From contig NZ_JAEPQA010000002.1 in the NCBI RefSeq assembly GCF_017640745.1, forward strand, positions 225,420 through 289,419: a stretch of 64,000 nt of DNA, read 5' to 3'. Shown piece after piece: positions 36,968 through 47,059 of this stretch (the stretch's first letter is position 1; each line of letters opens with the position of its first letter). Source of the stretch: Nisaea sp. (GTDB taxonomy: Bacteria > Pseudomonadota > Alphaproteobacteria > Thalassobaculales > Thalassobaculaceae). The translations under genes and the position numbers were made by a program. The notes below the pieces were generated by a model. The model worked only from the letters and a program-made list of their open reading frames with translations. It made no database searches and was not told the origin of the DNA.

Positions 36968-37630
36968 ATGAAACTCTCGGGGAAATGGACGGCTCTGGCC
37001 GCCGCCGTCGCCGTGTTTGGTTCACTCGTGGCCGTCAGCGGCCCGGCGCTCGCCCAGTCCGACGAATTCAAGCCCAAATCGGCCGGCGATTTCGTCATCC
37101 GCGCCCGCGGCATCGCGATGATGCCGGATGAATCCACCTCCTCCAGCGACCTGACGGTCGGCAAGGGCGAGCTGACCGACGACTACGTGCCGGAGGTCGA
37201 TTTCTCCTATTTCGTCACCGACAATATCGCGCTCGAACTGATCGCGGCGACGACCAAGCACGATCTCGACTGGAAGAACCCGAATGTCGATCTCGGTTCC
37301 GTCCGCCTGCTGCCGCCGACCCTGACGCTGCAGTACCACTTCATGCCCAAGGAGCGTTTCAGCCCCTATCTCGGCGCGGGTCTCAATTACACGTTCTTCT
37401 ATAACGAGAAGCCTGGCTCGGCGCAGTCGATCTCCTATGAGGACGGCTTCGGCTACGCGCTCCAGGCCGGCTTCGACTACGCGATCACCGGCGCCTGGTC
37501 GTTGAACTTCGATGTGAAGAAGGTGTTCCTCGATACCACGATCAAGACGAATCTCGGCGCGGGCCCGATCAATGTCGATGCGGATCTCGATCCGTGGATC
37601 TTCGGCATCGGGATCGGCTACCGCTTCTGA
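36968..37630 (+). CDS. ompW: OmpW family outer-membrane protein
   Basis: 220 residues. Sec signal peptide 1-29 ending GPALA. The mature part is an eight-stranded barrel type: alternating beta segments such as DFVIRARGIAMMPD at the front, PEVDFSYFVTDNIALELIAATTKHD, LLPPTLTLQYHFMP, FSPYLGAGLNYTFFY and a C-terminal aromatic end GIGIGYRF, all typical of OmpW. ATG at 36968 with GAGGA upstream. OmpW forms a narrow hydrophobic channel in the outer membrane. An FNR-type box lies upstream and a strong hairpin terminator downstream, so it is a single-gene unit. Confidence 0.92.
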   Translation: MKLSGKWTALAAAVAVFGSLVAVSGPALAQSDEFKPKSAGDFVIRARGIAMMPDESTSSSDLTVGKGELTDDYVPEVDFSYFVTDNIALELIAATTKHDLDWKNPNVDLGSVRLLPPTLTLQYHFMPKERFSPYLGAGLNYTFFYNEKPGSAQSISYEDGFGYALQAGFDYAITGAWSLNFDVKKVFLDTTIKTNLGAGPINVDADLDPWIFGIGIGYRF

Positions 37631-37657
37631 TCCGGAAGCGTATGCCCTGACGCAAAC

Positions 37658-37690
37658 GGCCCTGTCCGCGAGGACAGGGCCGCTTTCGTT
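37658..37690. terminator. bidirectional rho-independent terminator between ompW and lysS
   Basis: Perfect 10-bp stem GGCCCTGTCC (37658-37667) / GGACAGGGCC (37672-37681) with GCGA loop, followed on the plus strand by GCTTTCGTT. The genes converge here. Confidence 0.8.
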
Positions 37691-37708
37691 GGAACTCAGC
37701 TTGCCGGA

Positions 37709-39313
37709 TCAGGCCGCGAGGTTCTCGCCCTTCAGCGCCTTCTCGATCAGCTGGATGGTCTCGTCCACACCGTAGAGCGCGATGAAACTGCCGAAGCGCG
37801 GGCCCTGGTCCTGACCGAGCAGGACCTGGTAGAGCGCCTTGAACCAGTCGCGGAGGTTCTCGAAGGCGTGCCGTTTGCCGACCTCGTAGACCTGGGTCTG
37901 GATCGCCTCGCCGTCGGCATCCGCCGGCAGGGCCTTCAGCTCGGTGACGAGATCCTCGAAGGCGGCGCGCTCGAGTTCGGTCGGGGCGCGGTAGTGCTTC
38001 GCCGGGCGGGCGAAGTCCTGATAGTAGTTCACCGCGTAGCCTGCGAGCTTATCCAGCGTCGGATGGCTTTCCGGCGTCGCACCCGGCGCGTAGCGGGCGA
38101 TGAAGCCCCAGAGCACCGACTTGTCCTCGGCGTGGCAGACGGACGCGAGGTTCAGCAGCAGGCCGAAGCTGAGCGGAACCTGGTCGGCGTTGCCGCGGCC
38201 CTTGCCCTGGGTGATGTGCCAGGTCGGGTTCTCGACCTTCTTAGCGTCGTCGGTCTCGGTTTCGAGGCTGTCGAGGAACTGGAAATATTCGTCCGTGTTC
38301 TTCGGGATGACGTCGAAATAGAGCCGCTTGGCGCGCTTCGGATGCTGGAACATGAAAAGCGAGAGGCTTTCCGGCGAGCCGTAGCGCAGCCATTCCTCGA
38401 CCGACAGGCCGTTGCCCTTGGACTTGGAGATCTTCTCGCCGTTCTCGTCGAGGAAGAGCTCGTAGTTGAAGCCTTCCGGCGGCGGCGTGCCGAGGGCACG
38501 GCAGATCTTGGAGCTCTGCTTGACGCTGTCGATCAGGTCCTTGCCGGACATCTCGTAATCGACGCCAAGCGCGTGCCAGCGCATCGCCCAGTCGCACTTC
38601 CATTGCAGCTTGCAGTTCCCGCCGGTGACGGAGACCTCGACTTTCTTGCCGCTCTCCGGGTCCTCGTAGACCACGGTGCCGGCATCGACGTTGCGCTCGA
38701 GGATCGGCACCTGCAGCACGTTGCCACTGGTCGGGCAGACCGGCAGGAAGGGCGAATAGGTCGCCTGCCGCTCGGCCCCGAGGGTCGGCAGCATGATGGC
38801 CATGATCTCGTCGTAGTGCTGCAGGGTCTCCAGCAGCGCCTTGTCGAACATGCCGCTCGTATAGCATTCGGTCGAGGACATGAACTCGTACTCGAAGCCG
38901 AAGCTGTCGAGGAAGGATTGCAGCCGCGCGTTGTTGTGCGCGCCGAAGCTCTCGTGCGTGCCGAACGGGTCCGGAACCTTGGTCAGCGGCTTGTTCAGAT
39001 ACTGCTTCAGCATCTCCTGGTTCGGCAGGTTGGTCGGCACCTTGCGGAAACCGTCCATGTCGTCGGAGAAGGCGATCAGGCGGGTCGGAACGTCCGGGCG
39101 CAGAAGTTCGAAAGCGCGGCGCACCATGGTGGTGCGGAAGACCTCGCCGAAAGTGCCGATATGCGGCAGGCCTGAGGGGCCGTAGCCGGTTTCCAGGATC
39201 ACATGACCTTTCTCCGGTTTCTTGCCCCCGAGCCGCGCGGCGATTTTACGCGCTTCCTCGAACGGCCAGGCGCGGGCGTTCTCGGCGATCTCGGTGGAAA
39301 TACGGGAGGTCAT
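37709..39313 (-). CDS. lysS: lysyl-tRNA synthetase, class I
   Basis: 534 residues from ATG 39313 (AAGGA about 9 nt upstream). Class I LysRS, the archaeal-type enzyme found in alphaproteobacteria and spirochaetes and unrelated to the class II enzyme. HIGH-like motif [18 protein letters not shown] near residue 48 and KMSKS-like motif [12 protein letters not shown] near residue 290. A zinc-binding or structural segment [12 protein letters not shown] and the C-terminal helical anticodon domain are visible. Charges tRNA-Lys with lysine. Stands alone; convergent with ompW and divergent from the PAS_5 gene. Confidence 0.95.
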   Translation of the reverse strand: MTSRISTEIAENARAWPFEEARKIAARLGGKKPEKGHVILETGYGPSGLPHIGTFGEVFRTTMVRRAFELLRPDVPTRLIAFSDDMDGFRKVPTNLPNQEMLKQYLNKPLTKVPDPFGTHESFGAHNNARLQSFLDSFGFEYEFMSSTECYTSGMFDKALLETLQHYDEIMAIMLPTLGAERQATYSPFLPVCPTSGNVLQVPILERNVDAGTVVYEDPESGKKVEVSVTGGNCKLQWKCDWAMRWHALGVDYEMSGKDLIDSVKQSSKICRALGTPPPEGFNYELFLDENGEKISKSKGNGLSVEEWLRYGSPESLSLFMFQHPKRAKRLYFDVIPKNTDEYFQFLDSLETETDDAKKVENPTWHITQGKGRGNADQVPLSFGLLLNLASVCHAEDKSVLWGFIARYAPGATPESHPTLDKLAGYAVNYYQDFARPAKHYRAPTELERAAFEDLVTELKALPADADGEAIQTQVYEVGKRHAFENLRDWFKALYQVLLGQDQGPRFGSFIALYGVDETIQLIEKALKGENLAA

Positions 39314-39516
39314 GGATCCTGTCCTTGAAGTTGTTTTGGTGCGGCGGAAGCTAGGGCCGGGCGGAGCGGAGGTCAACGATTCCGAATCGCGGTTTTCGAT
39401 AAAGCGAATCTGCTCGCTTCATTGAAGTGCAGCAATTTCTCCCTAAACTGATAAACTTGTACGTCCGGCTAGAAGAAATCGGCGTAACTTGAGATTGACA
39501 GGGGGCAAAGCCGCCC

Positions 39517-40044
39517 GTGATCGACCCGAGCGATATCAAGGTCTGGTACCCGGAAACGGAGCAGGGAAAAGTCGACCATGAACGGTCTGTTTCCTTCCTG
39601 TCCTATTGCCTGAAGAAAAAGCCGAATGGCGCCTTCGCGGACCGCAAGGATTTCTCGGGTGAGACGCTGAAACCCTGGCTTGGCAACATCATGGTTCTGG
39701 AACTCGACCGCGAGCGGCAGGATTTCCGTTACCGGCTCTACGGCAGCGAGATCGCGTCCAGGTCGGGTTTCGACATGACCGGAAAGTGGGTTTCCGATTT
39801 CCGTTCGGAGATCGGGGACATCTTTCGTTCGCAGTACAATACGGCGGTGCGCGAGAAGCGGCTGATCGTCAGCCGGAACCCTTACTTGCATTCACGAGCG
39901 CCCTGCGACTGGGAGCGGATCATCTGTCCGGTCGCGAGCGAGGACCGGATCCAGCTCGTGGTGTCCAATCATATGGTCGAGCTGACTGGACCGGTGCGCG
40001 AAGCCCGGCTGGAGAAGCTGCGCGCCGGCGAGCGGGGCGCGTGA
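39517..40044 (+). CDS. PAS_5-type domain protein
   Basis: 175 residues, GTG start at 39517 with AGGGGG upstream. Nearly the whole protein is one PAS-like domain of the alphaproteobacterial PAS_5 kind (LKPWLGNIMVLELDRERQDFRYRLYGSEIASRSGFDMTGKWVSDF; ERIICPVASEDRIQLVVSNHMV). No catalytic output domain is attached, so it may be a single-domain sensor or a partner of another signalling protein. Adjacent genes (lysS divergent, MFS exporter downstream) give no functional clue. Confidence 0.75.
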   Translation: MIDPSDIKVWYPETEQGKVDHERSVSFLSYCLKKKPNGAFADRKDFSGETLKPWLGNIMVLELDRERQDFRYRLYGSEIASRSGFDMTGKWVSDFRSEIGDIFRSQYNTAVREKRLIVSRNPYLHSRAPCDWERIICPVASEDRIQLVVSNHMVELTGPVREARLEKLRAGERGA

Positions 40045-40168
40045 ACGTCCGGCGTGTCCGGCCTCGCCCGGTCAACGAGCGGTCGTAACGCCTACTTTCA
40101 TTCTGTATAAGCAAGGGCACCGGTGCTCGGCCGGATCCTCTTCTCCGCTCGGATACAAGGAACGTTTC

Positions 40169-41347
40169 ATGACGCTTGGCCTCTGGCGCGCCGCGCTGGT
40201 GCTTGGGCTGCTGTCCCTCGTCGCACCCTTCGCGATCGACATGTACCTGCCTGCGATGCCGGAGATCGTTGCGGATTTCGGAGTCGGCGAGGCGGAGATC
40301 CAGGCGACCATCACCTCCTATTTCATCGCCTTCGGCATCGCGCAGATGATCTACGGTCCCTGGGCGGACCAAGCGGGGCGGAAGATCCCGACCATAGTCG
40401 GTCTGCTCGTCTTCCTCGCGGGTTCGGCCGGCTCGGCGCTATCCGGCTCGGCGACGGAGCTGGTGCTCTGGCGGTGCCTGCAGGGGCTAGGCGGGGCCGC
40501 GCTCATGGTGCTGCCGCGGGCGATCATCCGCGACATGTATACCGGCGCGGCGGCGACCAAGCTGATGGCGCTCATCATGCTGGTGATCTCGATCTCCCCG
40601 ATGCTGGCGCCGTTGACCGGCAGCCTGGTCATCCCGATCGGCGGCTGGCGGGCGATCTTCGCCATCATCTGCGCTGCTGCCGTCGTCAGCCTATTGATCA
40701 CGTTGACGATGCTGCCGGAGACTCTCCCGCGGAGCGAGCGCGTGCCGCTCAACGTCCGGGCGCTGGTCCGCGGCATGGGCGGGCTGCTGCGCGACCGCAA
40801 CTTCATGGCCTATACCTTTATCGGCGCCTTCGGGATCTCCGCTTTCTTCGTCTTCATAGCCTCGGCCGCCTTCGTCTATCGCGGCCAGTACGGGCTGGCC
40901 CCGACAGAGTTCGCCATGGCCTTCGCGGTCAACGCCATCGGCTTCATCGGCGCCTCGCAGGTAGCGGGTCCGCTCGCGGAGCGTTTTCCGCTGCGCAAGG
41001 TAATCCGCGGCGGCACCGCGTTCTTCGCCGGAGCGGCTATGCTGCTGTTCGCCTGTACCCTTGCCTTCGAGGTGCCGCTTTTTCTGTTGGTAGGGCTTCT
41101 GGTTCTTGCCTTTTCCGGCTTCGGACTGGTCTTCCCGACCACCATGGTGATGGCGCTGGAGGAGCATGGCGATAATGCGGGGCTGGCGTCGTCCTTCGGT
41201 GGGACGCTCCAGATGCTGACCGGCGGGCTGATCGTGATCGCGGCCGGGCCGTTCTTCGACGGCACGGCCGTTCCGCTAGCGGGCTCGATCGCGGTCTGCG
41301 CCATCATCGCTTTCGCGCTGACATTCGCGATCCGCACCCGGTCCTAG
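40169..41347 (+). CDS. Bcr/CflA family MFS multidrug efflux transporter
   Basis: 392 residues, about twelve membrane segments. Bcr/CflA features: PFAIDMYLPAMPEIVADFGV at helix 1, YGPWADQAGRKIP as the MFS motif A loop, and WRCLQGLGGAALMVLPRAIIRDMYTG at helices 4-5. Probably a proton-driven drug or metabolite exporter in the inner membrane. ATG 40169. The stop lies 13 nt from the end of the convergent TIR-like gene. Confidence 0.9.
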   Translation: MTLGLWRAALVLGLLSLVAPFAIDMYLPAMPEIVADFGVGEAEIQATITSYFIAFGIAQMIYGPWADQAGRKIPTIVGLLVFLAGSAGSALSGSATELVLWRCLQGLGGAALMVLPRAIIRDMYTGAAATKLMALIMLVISISPMLAPLTGSLVIPIGGWRAIFAIICAAAVVSLLITLTMLPETLPRSERVPLNVRALVRGMGGLLRDRNFMAYTFIGAFGISAFFVFIASAAFVYRGQYGLAPTEFAMAFAVNAIGFIGASQVAGPLAERFPLRKVIRGGTAFFAGAAMLLFACTLAFEVPLFLLVGLLVLAFSGFGLVFPTTMVMALEEHGDNAGLASSFGGTLQMLTGGLIVIAAGPFFDGTAVPLAGSIAVCAIIAFALTFAIRTRS

Positions 41348-41360
41348 GTACGCTGTCCTC

Positions 41361-41783
41361 TCAGGCTACCGCCTTCGCCGCGAGCATCTCTTTCAGTTTC
41401 GAGGCAACGGCGGCCCGGACGGGCCCGTTATCGCCGAAGGTCAGCATCTCGAAACCGGATGTGTCGACGGGCAATTCAAGTCCTTCTCGGACAAGAACCA
41501 GCGTCGGCACGCCGATGCCGTGGGCGATACCGAGCTCGTAATAGACATGCGGGCTCTGCGCTGTCGCCACGGCGAGCATAACGGCCGATCTCTCGATCGC
41601 GCTCCAGATCGCCGACGAAAGCCGGTCTCCATATTCAACGTCGTCTGAGCGGATGACGAGAAGTCCGGCATCGTGGATTGCAGGCTCGACGACGCTGTCC
41701 CGGAGCTCGTAGGCCAGCGGATCGTGTGAGGTCACAATGAAACAGAGGCGTTGTCCGCCACTCGATTGGCTTTGGCTGTTCAT
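41361..41783 (-). CDS. TIR/nucleoside 2-deoxyribosyltransferase-like small protein
   Basis: 140 residues from ATG 41783 (GGTGGTGAT upstream); the frame extends upstream without family character. The fold looks like the flavodoxin-like TIR/deoxyribosyltransferase group: RLCFIVTSHDP strand, DDVEYGDRLSSAIWSAIERSAVMLAVATAQSPHVYYELGIAHGIG with the conserved YYELGIAH glutamate, then PTLVLV. Members are either nucleotide-processing enzymes or regulatory sensors. No defence or NADase partner is next to it, so I do not assign an activity. Confidence 0.6.
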   Translation of the reverse strand: MNSQSQSSGGQRLCFIVTSHDPLAYELRDSVVEPAIHDAGLLVIRSDDVEYGDRLSSAIWSAIERSAVMLAVATAQSPHVYYELGIAHGIGVPTLVLVREGLELPVDTSGFEMLTFGDNGPVRAAVASKLKEMLAAKAVA

Positions 41784-41998
41784 AGCATCACCACCAGAGT
41801 ACGAGGGAGCGGTCCCGGTTCCGAATATCTCACATCGGCGCTGCGCGGACAATTTCCCGAGCCGAGAGACCGCTTGATTCTCCCGCGTCCGCTCTGTATA
41901 AACCCGCCTCCCCAAGAGCGATCTTGGGGCAGCGCCGCGTCATGGCTTGTAGGGCATGCCTGGCCGGCAAGGGAAAACCGCCAAAAACGGAGATCGAA

Positions 41999-42196
41999 AT
42001 GCCCAAGATGAAGACCAAGAGCGGCGCCAAGAAGCGGTTCCGGCTCACTGGCAGCGGCAAGGTTCGCGGCAACGTCGCCTACAAGCGCCACCAGCTGTCC
42101 AACAAATCCCAGAAGATGAAGCGCAAGGCCCGGGGAACGATGATCCTCTCCGACGCCGATGCACGCATCGTCAAACAGTTCCTTCCGTACGCTTAA
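41999..42196 (+). CDS. rpmI: 50S ribosomal protein L35
   Basis: 65 residues from ATG 41999 with GGAGA upstream. [22 protein letters not shown] and a basic C-terminus ending QFLPYA are diagnostic. First gene of rpmI-rplT-pheS-pheT. The usual upstream neighbour infC is absent here and is found about 7 kb away. Confidence 0.97.
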   Translation: MPKMKTKSGAKKRFRLTGSGKVRGNVAYKRHQLSNKSQKMKRKARGTMILSDADARIVKQFLPYA

Positions 42197-42211
42197 GAGA
42201 GGGCAGCAGAG

Positions 42212-42577
42212 ATGGCACGTGTAAAACGGGGCGTCACGGCTCACGCCCGCCACAAGAAGGTTACGGACAAGACCAAGGGGTATTACGGCCGTCGGAAGAA
42301 CGTCTTCCGCGTTGCCGTGCAGGCGATGGAGAAGGCGGCCCAGTACGCCTATCGCGACCGCCGCACCCGCAAGCGCGATTTCCGCGCGCTCTGGATCCAG
42401 CGCATCAACGCCGGCGTCCGCGCTTACGGTCTGACCTATTCCAAGTTCATGAATGGTCTGAAGAAGGCCGGTGTCGAGCTCGACCGCAAGGTGCTCTCGG
42501 ATCTCGCGATCCACGAGCCGGCGGCGTTTAAGAGCCTGGTCGATCAAGCCCAGGCCGCGCTCGCAAAAGCCGACTAA
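42212..42577 (+). CDS. rplT: 50S ribosomal protein L20
   Basis: 121 residues, ATG 42212, 15 nt after rpm[18 protein letters not shown] and [19 protein letters not shown] are diagnostic of L20. Binds 23S rRNA early in assembly; autoregulates its operon in other bacteria. Followed by a hairpin pair before pheS. Confidence 0.97.
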   Translation: MARVKRGVTAHARHKKVTDKTKGYYGRRKNVFRVAVQAMEKAAQYAYRDRRTRKRDFRALWIQRINAGVRAYGLTYSKFMNGLKKAGVELDRKVLSDLAIHEPAAFKSLVDQAQAALAKAD

Positions 42578-42586
42578 TTCGGGGGC

Positions 42587-42602
42587 GCCGGACTTGTCCG
42601 GC
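42587..42602 (+). promoter_or_regulatory. small hairpin after rplT
   Basis: GCCGGAC (42587-42593) TT GTCCGGC (42596-42602), a perfect 7-bp stem just after the rplT stop, 22 nt ahead of the terminator stem. May modulate the terminator or stabilise the upstream mRNA. Confidence 0.4.
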
Positions 42603-42623
42603 AACCCATCGGTAAAAGAGTTG

Positions 42624-42660
42624 AAAAGGGGTCTGGCCTTTGCCGGGCCCCTTTTGCTTT
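42624..42660 (+). terminator. rho-independent terminator or attenuator between rplT and pheS
   Basis: AAAAGGGG (42624-42631) pairs with CCCCTTTT (42648-42655), with an inner GGC/GCC pairing, followed by GCTTT. It precedes pheS by about 55 nt, so it may end the ribosomal-protein transcript partly and let pheST be read through or from its own promoter. Confidence 0.65.
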
Positions 42661-42713
42661 AAGGAACCCGCGCCGGGTCGGACCGGTCTCGTCAGCGAGG
42701 TAAGAAGAGGATC

Positions 42714-43790
42714 ATGCAGGACGTCGAAACACTGAGAGCGGAACTCGCCGCCGCCGTCGAAGGCGCGGGCGATCTGGCCGCGCTGGAAGAGCTTCGGGTC
42801 AGTGCGCTCGGCAAGAAGGGCCGCATCACCGGGCTGATGAAGCAGCTTGGCGGTCTCGATCCCGAGCAGCGCAAGGAGACCGGCCAGGCGCTGAACCGTC
42901 TGAAGGACGAGATCCAGGGCGCCATCGAGGCGCGCAAGACCGCCTTCGAGGATGCGGAGCTGAATGCGCGCCTCGCGGCCGAACGGATCGACGTCTCGCT
43001 CCCGCCGCGTCCGGAAGAGGCGGGCCGCGTGCACCCGCTGACCCAGACCACCGAGGAGCTGATCGCGATCTTCGCCGAGATGGGTTTCTCGGTCGCCGAG
43101 GGGCCGCATATCGAGAGCGACTATTACAACTTCACCGCCCTCAACATCCCGCCGGAGCATCCCGCCCGGCAGGAGCACGACACCTTCTACCTGCCGCCGG
43201 ACGAGAGCGGCACGCCGCGCGTGCTACGCACCCACACCTCGCCGGTGCAGATCCGCACCATGGAAAGCAAGACCCCGCCGATCCGCGTGATCTGCCCGGG
43301 CCGCACCTTCCGCTCCGACCATGACGCGACCCACTCGCCGATGTTCCATCAGGTCGAGGGGCTGGTGATCGACAAGGCGCCCCATATGGGCCACCTGAAG
43401 GGCTGCCTGATCGATTTCTGCCGCGCCTTCTTCGGCGTCGACGACCTGCCGGTGCGCTTCCGTCCGTCCTACTTCCCCTTCACCGAGCCGTCGGCCGAGG
43501 TCGATATCGGCTGCACCCGCAAGGGCGGCGAGTTCAAGATCGGCGCCGGCGACGACTGGCTGGAGATCCTCGGCTGCGGCATGGTGCACCCGAAGGTCCT
43601 GCAGTATTGCGGCATCGACCCGAACGAGTATCAGGGCTTCGCCTTCGGCATGGGGATCGAGCGCATCGCCATGCTGAAATACGGCATTCCGGACCTGCGT
43701 CCCTTCTATGACAGCGACATGCGCTGGCTGAAGCATTACGGCTTCATGCCGTTCGATGTTCCGTCTCTGGCCGGAGGCCTCAACCGATGA
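42714..43790 (+). CDS. pheS: phenylalanyl-tRNA synthetase alpha subunit
   Basis: 358 residues. N-terminal coiled coil (residues about 1-90), then class II catalytic core with motif 2 ([26 protein letters not shown]) and motif 3 ([18 protein letters not shown]). Forms the alpha2beta2 enzyme with PheT and charges tRNA-Phe. ATG 42714 with AAGAGGA upstream. Its stop overlaps the pheT start as ATGA. Confidence 0.97.
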   Translation: MQDVETLRAELAAAVEGAGDLAALEELRVSALGKKGRITGLMKQLGGLDPEQRKETGQALNRLKDEIQGAIEARKTAFEDAELNARLAAERIDVSLPPRPEEAGRVHPLTQTTEELIAIFAEMGFSVAEGPHIESDYYNFTALNIPPEHPARQEHDTFYLPPDESGTPRVLRTHTSPVQIRTMESKTPPIRVICPGRTFRSDHDATHSPMFHQVEGLVIDKAPHMGHLKGCLIDFCRAFFGVDDLPVRFRPSYFPFTEPSAEVDIGCTRKGGEFKIGAGDDWLEILGCGMVHPKVLQYCGIDPNEYQGFAFGMGIERIAMLKYGIPDLRPFYDSDMRWLKHYGFMPFDVPSLAGGLNR

Positions 43791-46183
43791 AATTCACGCT
43801 GTCCTGGCTGAAAGAGCATCTCGAGACGGAGGCCAGCCTCGAGGAGATCTGCGACGCCCTGCCGATGCTGGGCCTCGAGGTCGAAGAACTCATCAATCCG
43901 GCGGAGAAGCTGAAGCCCTTCACCATCGCCTACGTGGTCGAGGCGGTGCAGCATCCGAACGCCGACCGGCTGCGCGTCTGCAAGGTCGATACCGGCAAGG
44001 AGATCATCCAGGTGGTCTGCGGCGCGCCGAATGCGCGCACCGGCATGAAGGGTGTCTTCGCGCCCTCCGGCAGCCACATCCCCGGCACGGGCGTCGACCT
44101 GAAGCCGGGTGTCATCCGGGGCGAGGAGAGCAACGGCATGCTCTGCTCCGAACGCGAGATGGGGCTCTCGGAGGATCATGACGGCATCATCGACCTGCCG
44201 GAGGACGCACCGGTCGGGGCTTCCTTCGCGGAATATGCCGGGCTCGACGATCCGGTGATCGACATCGCCATCACCCCGGACCGGGCCGATTGCCTCGGCG
44301 TCCGCGGCATCGCCCGCGACCTCGCCGCGGCCGGTCTCGGCAAGCTGAAGCCGCTCGATATTCCGGAGGTGAAAGGCAGCTTCAAGAGCCCGATCCAGTG
44401 GAACGTGGACGTGCCGGAGCCGTCGCTGGTTCCCTATGTCGTCGGCCGCTACTTCAAGGGCGTGAAGAACGGCCCGAGCCCGAAATGGATGCAGGACCGG
44501 CTGACCGCGATAGGCCTGCGCCCGATCTCCGGTCTCGTCGACATCACCAACTACATGATGATGGATGTCGGCCGTCCGCTGCATGCCTATGACGCCGACA
44601 AGGTGTCCGGCGGCGCGATCCGCATCCGCCTTTCAAAGGCCGGCGAGAGCTACGAGGCGCTGAACGAGAAGACCTACACCTTCGAGGACGGCATGCTGGT
44701 GCTCGGCGACGAGCACGGCATCGACGACATGGCCGGCATCATGGGCGGCGAGCGTACGGGCTGCACCGACGAGACGGTGAACATGTATCTCGAGGTCGCG
44801 ATCTTCGATCCGATCTCGGTCGCCATGACCGGCCGTAAGCTGAACGTGCTGAGCGACGCGCGCTACCGTTTCGAGCGCGGCCTCGATCCGACCGGCCCGA
44901 CCTGGGGCGTGCATCTCGCCTCGAAGCTGGTGCAGGAGATCTGCGGCGGCGAGATGAGCGAACTCGTGGTGCACGGCCAGGAAGAAGACTGGAAGCGCAC
45001 CATCACGCTCCGCCATTCCCGCATCCGTTCCCTCGGCGGCATCGACATCCCCGAGCAGAAGGCGAAGCAGATCCTGATGGATCTCGGCTTCGAGGTCTCC
45101 GGCAGCGGCGAGAGCATCAGCGCCGTGGTGCCGCCGTGGCGCCGCGACGTCGAGGGCGAGGCCTGCCTGGTCGAGGAAATCCTCCGGATCAACGGCTATG
45201 ACGAGATCCCGGTGGTCTCGATGGAAACCGGCCATGTGGTTCCGGAGCCGGCGCTCTCCAAGGAACAGGTCCGCGAGGGTCGGGCGAAGCGCGTGCTCTC
45301 CGCCCGCGGCATGCTGGAGGCGGTGACCTTCTCCTTCCTCTCCCGCGCGGAGGCCGAGCTTTTCGGGGGCGGCGCGGCGGAACTGACGCTGGTCAACCCG
45401 ATCTCGAGCGAGCTCGACGTGATGCGTCCGTCGATCCTGCCGAACCTGCTCGCGGCCGCCGCGCGGAACGCGAACATGGGCAACGGCGACGCTTCGCTCT
45501 TCGAGGTCGGTCCGCAATATGCGGACGCGACACCGAAGGGGCAGTCCAAGGTGATCGCCGGCATCCGCGTCGGCCGCACCGGTCCGAAGGACTGGGCAGG
45601 CGCGACCCGGCCGGTGGACGCCTTCGACGCGAAAGCTGACGTCGTTGCTTTGTTGGAAGCTCTGGACGCGCCGGCGGGCAACCTGCAGGTCTCGACCGAT
45701 GCACCGGCCTGGTACCATCCGGGCCGCTCAGGTGCGCTGCGTCTTGGCCCGAACGTGCTGGCCTATTTCGGCGAGTTGCACCCGAAGGTGCTGAAAGAGA
45801 TGGATGTGAGGGGCCCGGCGGTGGCGTTCGAGATCTTCCTCGAGAAGGTGCCGGTACCGAAATCCAAAGGCGCGGCGAAGAGCTTCCTCAAGCTCTCTCC
45901 GTTCCAGCCTCTGACCCGCGACTTCGCCTTCGTGGTGGAGAAGGACGTGCCGGCGGAGAAGCTGGTCCGGGCCGCGGCCGGTGCCGACAAGGCGCTGATT
46001 TCCGGCGTGCGTCTCTTCGACGAGTATCAGGGTAAGGGGCTCGGCGAGAACGAGAAGTCGCTCGCCATCCAGGTTACTCTCCAGCCGGTCGACGCGACCC
46101 TGACGGACGAGCAGATCGAGGTCGTTGGACAGAAAATTGTCGCCCAGGTCGAAAAGGCTGTCGGGGGCCGGATCCGTGGGTAA
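43787..46183 (+). CDS. pheT: phenylalanyl-tRNA synthetase beta subunit
   Basis: 798 residues, the usual bacterial length. Order of domains: B1, tRNA-binding OB fold (residues about 40-150; [18 protein letters not shown]), B3/B4 editing domain (about 210-400), B5, catalytic-like domain, and C-terminal ferredoxin-fold anticodon-binding domain (about 705-798; [20 protein letters not shown]). ATG 43787 overlaps the pheS stop by 4 nt. Followed by a strong terminator. Confidence 0.97.
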   Translation: MKFTLSWLKEHLETEASLEEICDALPMLGLEVEELINPAEKLKPFTIAYVVEAVQHPNADRLRVCKVDTGKEIIQVVCGAPNARTGMKGVFAPSGSHIPGTGVDLKPGVIRGEESNGMLCSEREMGLSEDHDGIIDLPEDAPVGASFAEYAGLDDPVIDIAITPDRADCLGVRGIARDLAAAGLGKLKPLDIPEVKGSFKSPIQWNVDVPEPSLVPYVVGRYFKGVKNGPSPKWMQDRLTAIGLRPISGLVDITNYMMMDVGRPLHAYDADKVSGGAIRIRLSKAGESYEALNEKTYTFEDGMLVLGDEHGIDDMAGIMGGERTGCTDETVNMYLEVAIFDPISVAMTGRKLNVLSDARYRFERGLDPTGPTWGVHLASKLVQEICGGEMSELVVHGQEEDWKRTITLRHSRIRSLGGIDIPEQKAKQILMDLGFEVSGSGESISAVVPPWRRDVEGEACLVEEILRINGYDEIPVVSMETGHVVPEPALSKEQVREGRAKRVLSARGMLEAVTFSFLSRAEAELFGGGAAELTLVNPISSELDVMRPSILPNLLAAAARNANMGNGDASLFEVGPQYADATPKGQSKVIAGIRVGRTGPKDWAGATRPVDAFDAKADVVALLEALDAPAGNLQVSTDAPAWYHPGRSGALRLGPNVLAYFGELHPKVLKEMDVRGPAVAFEIFLEKVPVPKSKGAAKSFLKLSPFQPLTRDFAFVVEKDVPAEKLVRAAAGADKALISGVRLFDEYQGKGLGENEKSLAIQVTLQPVDATLTDEQIEVVGQKIVAQVEKAVGGRIRG

Positions 46184-46212
46184 GTTCCGGGTCGAGTATC
46201 AGAACGGCAAAA

Positions 46213-46238
46213 GGCCGGGCAGACGCCCGGCCTTTTTT
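46213..46238 (+). terminator. strong rho-independent terminator after pheT
   Basis: GGCCGGGC (46213-46220), AGAC loop, GCCCGGCC (46225-46232) and six T. Perfect 8-bp GC stem 30 nt after the pheT stop. Confidence 0.9.
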
Positions 46239-46246
46239 GTTGGTCG

Positions 46247-46275
46247 CGTCATCCCGGAGCAGGTCCGGGATGATG
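46247..46275. repeat. GTCATCCCGG-type palindrome (copy D)
   Basis: GTCATCCCGGA (46248-46258) / TCCGGGATGAT (46264-46274), with one G-T pair, directly after the pheT terminator and before the convergent gene. Confidence 0.7.
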
Positions 46276-46294
46276 TCCGTGTAGAGGGTGGTTC

Positions 46295-46792
46295 TTAAAC
46301 CGCGGCCTGCAGCTCCAAGGCGGAATAATCCGGCTTCGCCCGTGTCGGGCCCTTGGCGCGGACACCGCCGGAGTAGAGGGCGGTCTCCAGCATGCGCTCG
46401 CATTTGCGCTGGAATTCTTTGGGCGCCTTGTAGCGGATCGCGCCGGCGAGCTGCGCGCGGGCCTCGCGGATCTTCATCGCGCGCCGTTCGATCTCGTCTT
46501 CGCGGCCGGCCTCGATGGCGGCCCTTGCGGCGACGGAGGTCGCCTTCATGAAGGCCTGCAGCATCAGCGCATCGATCGCTGCGTTTGCTTCCTCGGTATA
46601 ATCTTTCGGCAGTTTCGCATTCCGGATCGCCTCCTTGAGGCTCCTCGCCGACTCTTCGCAGCGGTCCATGTGGCCGTGTTCCGCGCGCTGTTTGATCCGG
46701 GAAAGGGCACCGTTTACCGCTGGTGCCAGAACGTGAATCCGGCTGAGTGCCGCGGCGTCCTCGACCGTTCTGGTCTCTGTCTGTCCGAACAT
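46295..46792 (-). CDS. uncharacterised helical protein, paralogue 1
   Basis: About 165 residues from the ATG at 46792 (MFGQTE), which has GGAGG 7 nt upstream and parallels the sister start MFGFGKE; the frame runs a few codons further. Rich in charged residues with no membrane segment or signal. Its middle (KLPKDYTEEANAAIDALMLQAFMKATSVAARAAIEAG and YKAPKEFQRKCERMLE) matches the next gene closely. Two Cys residues align (DRCEE, RKCERML). I know no domain for it. Transcribed away from pheT and probably independent. Function unknown. Confidence 0.7.
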   Translation of the reverse strand: MFGQTETRTVEDAAALSRIHVLAPAVNGALSRIKQRAEHGHMDRCEESARSLKEAIRNAKLPKDYTEEANAAIDALMLQAFMKATSVAARAAIEAGREDEIERRAMKIREARAQLAGAIRYKAPKEFQRKCERMLETALYSGGVRAKGPTRAKPDYSALELQAAV

Positions 46793-47059
46793 CTGCATCC
46801 CTCCAACTTTCTGTTGATGGTGCATGGTTAACGATACGTAAATATTAAAATGCTTTTTATGTAATTACCATCTAAAAATGCACGCGCTCGCGGAATCGTT
46901 GTGCCAGCCGAGCGAGGTGTCAGGAATTCAACGTTTTCACTGGGAGGTCATCATCCCGTCGGGCAGCGGGATCCACCGATTGTGGAACGACAAGAATGCA
47001 TCCCGCACCGTTCCGGGACGAGGGAAGAGGAGATTGAGGGGAGAACGCGTGACCGGGCC

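Noticed and set aside
41361..41783. Anti-phage TIR defence system
   Set aside because: No STING, Thoeris or other partner gene is adjacent; neighbours are an MFS exporter and ribosomal proteins.
42578..42713. Phe-rich leader peptide for pheST attenuation
   Set aside because: Short frames there have no Phe run.
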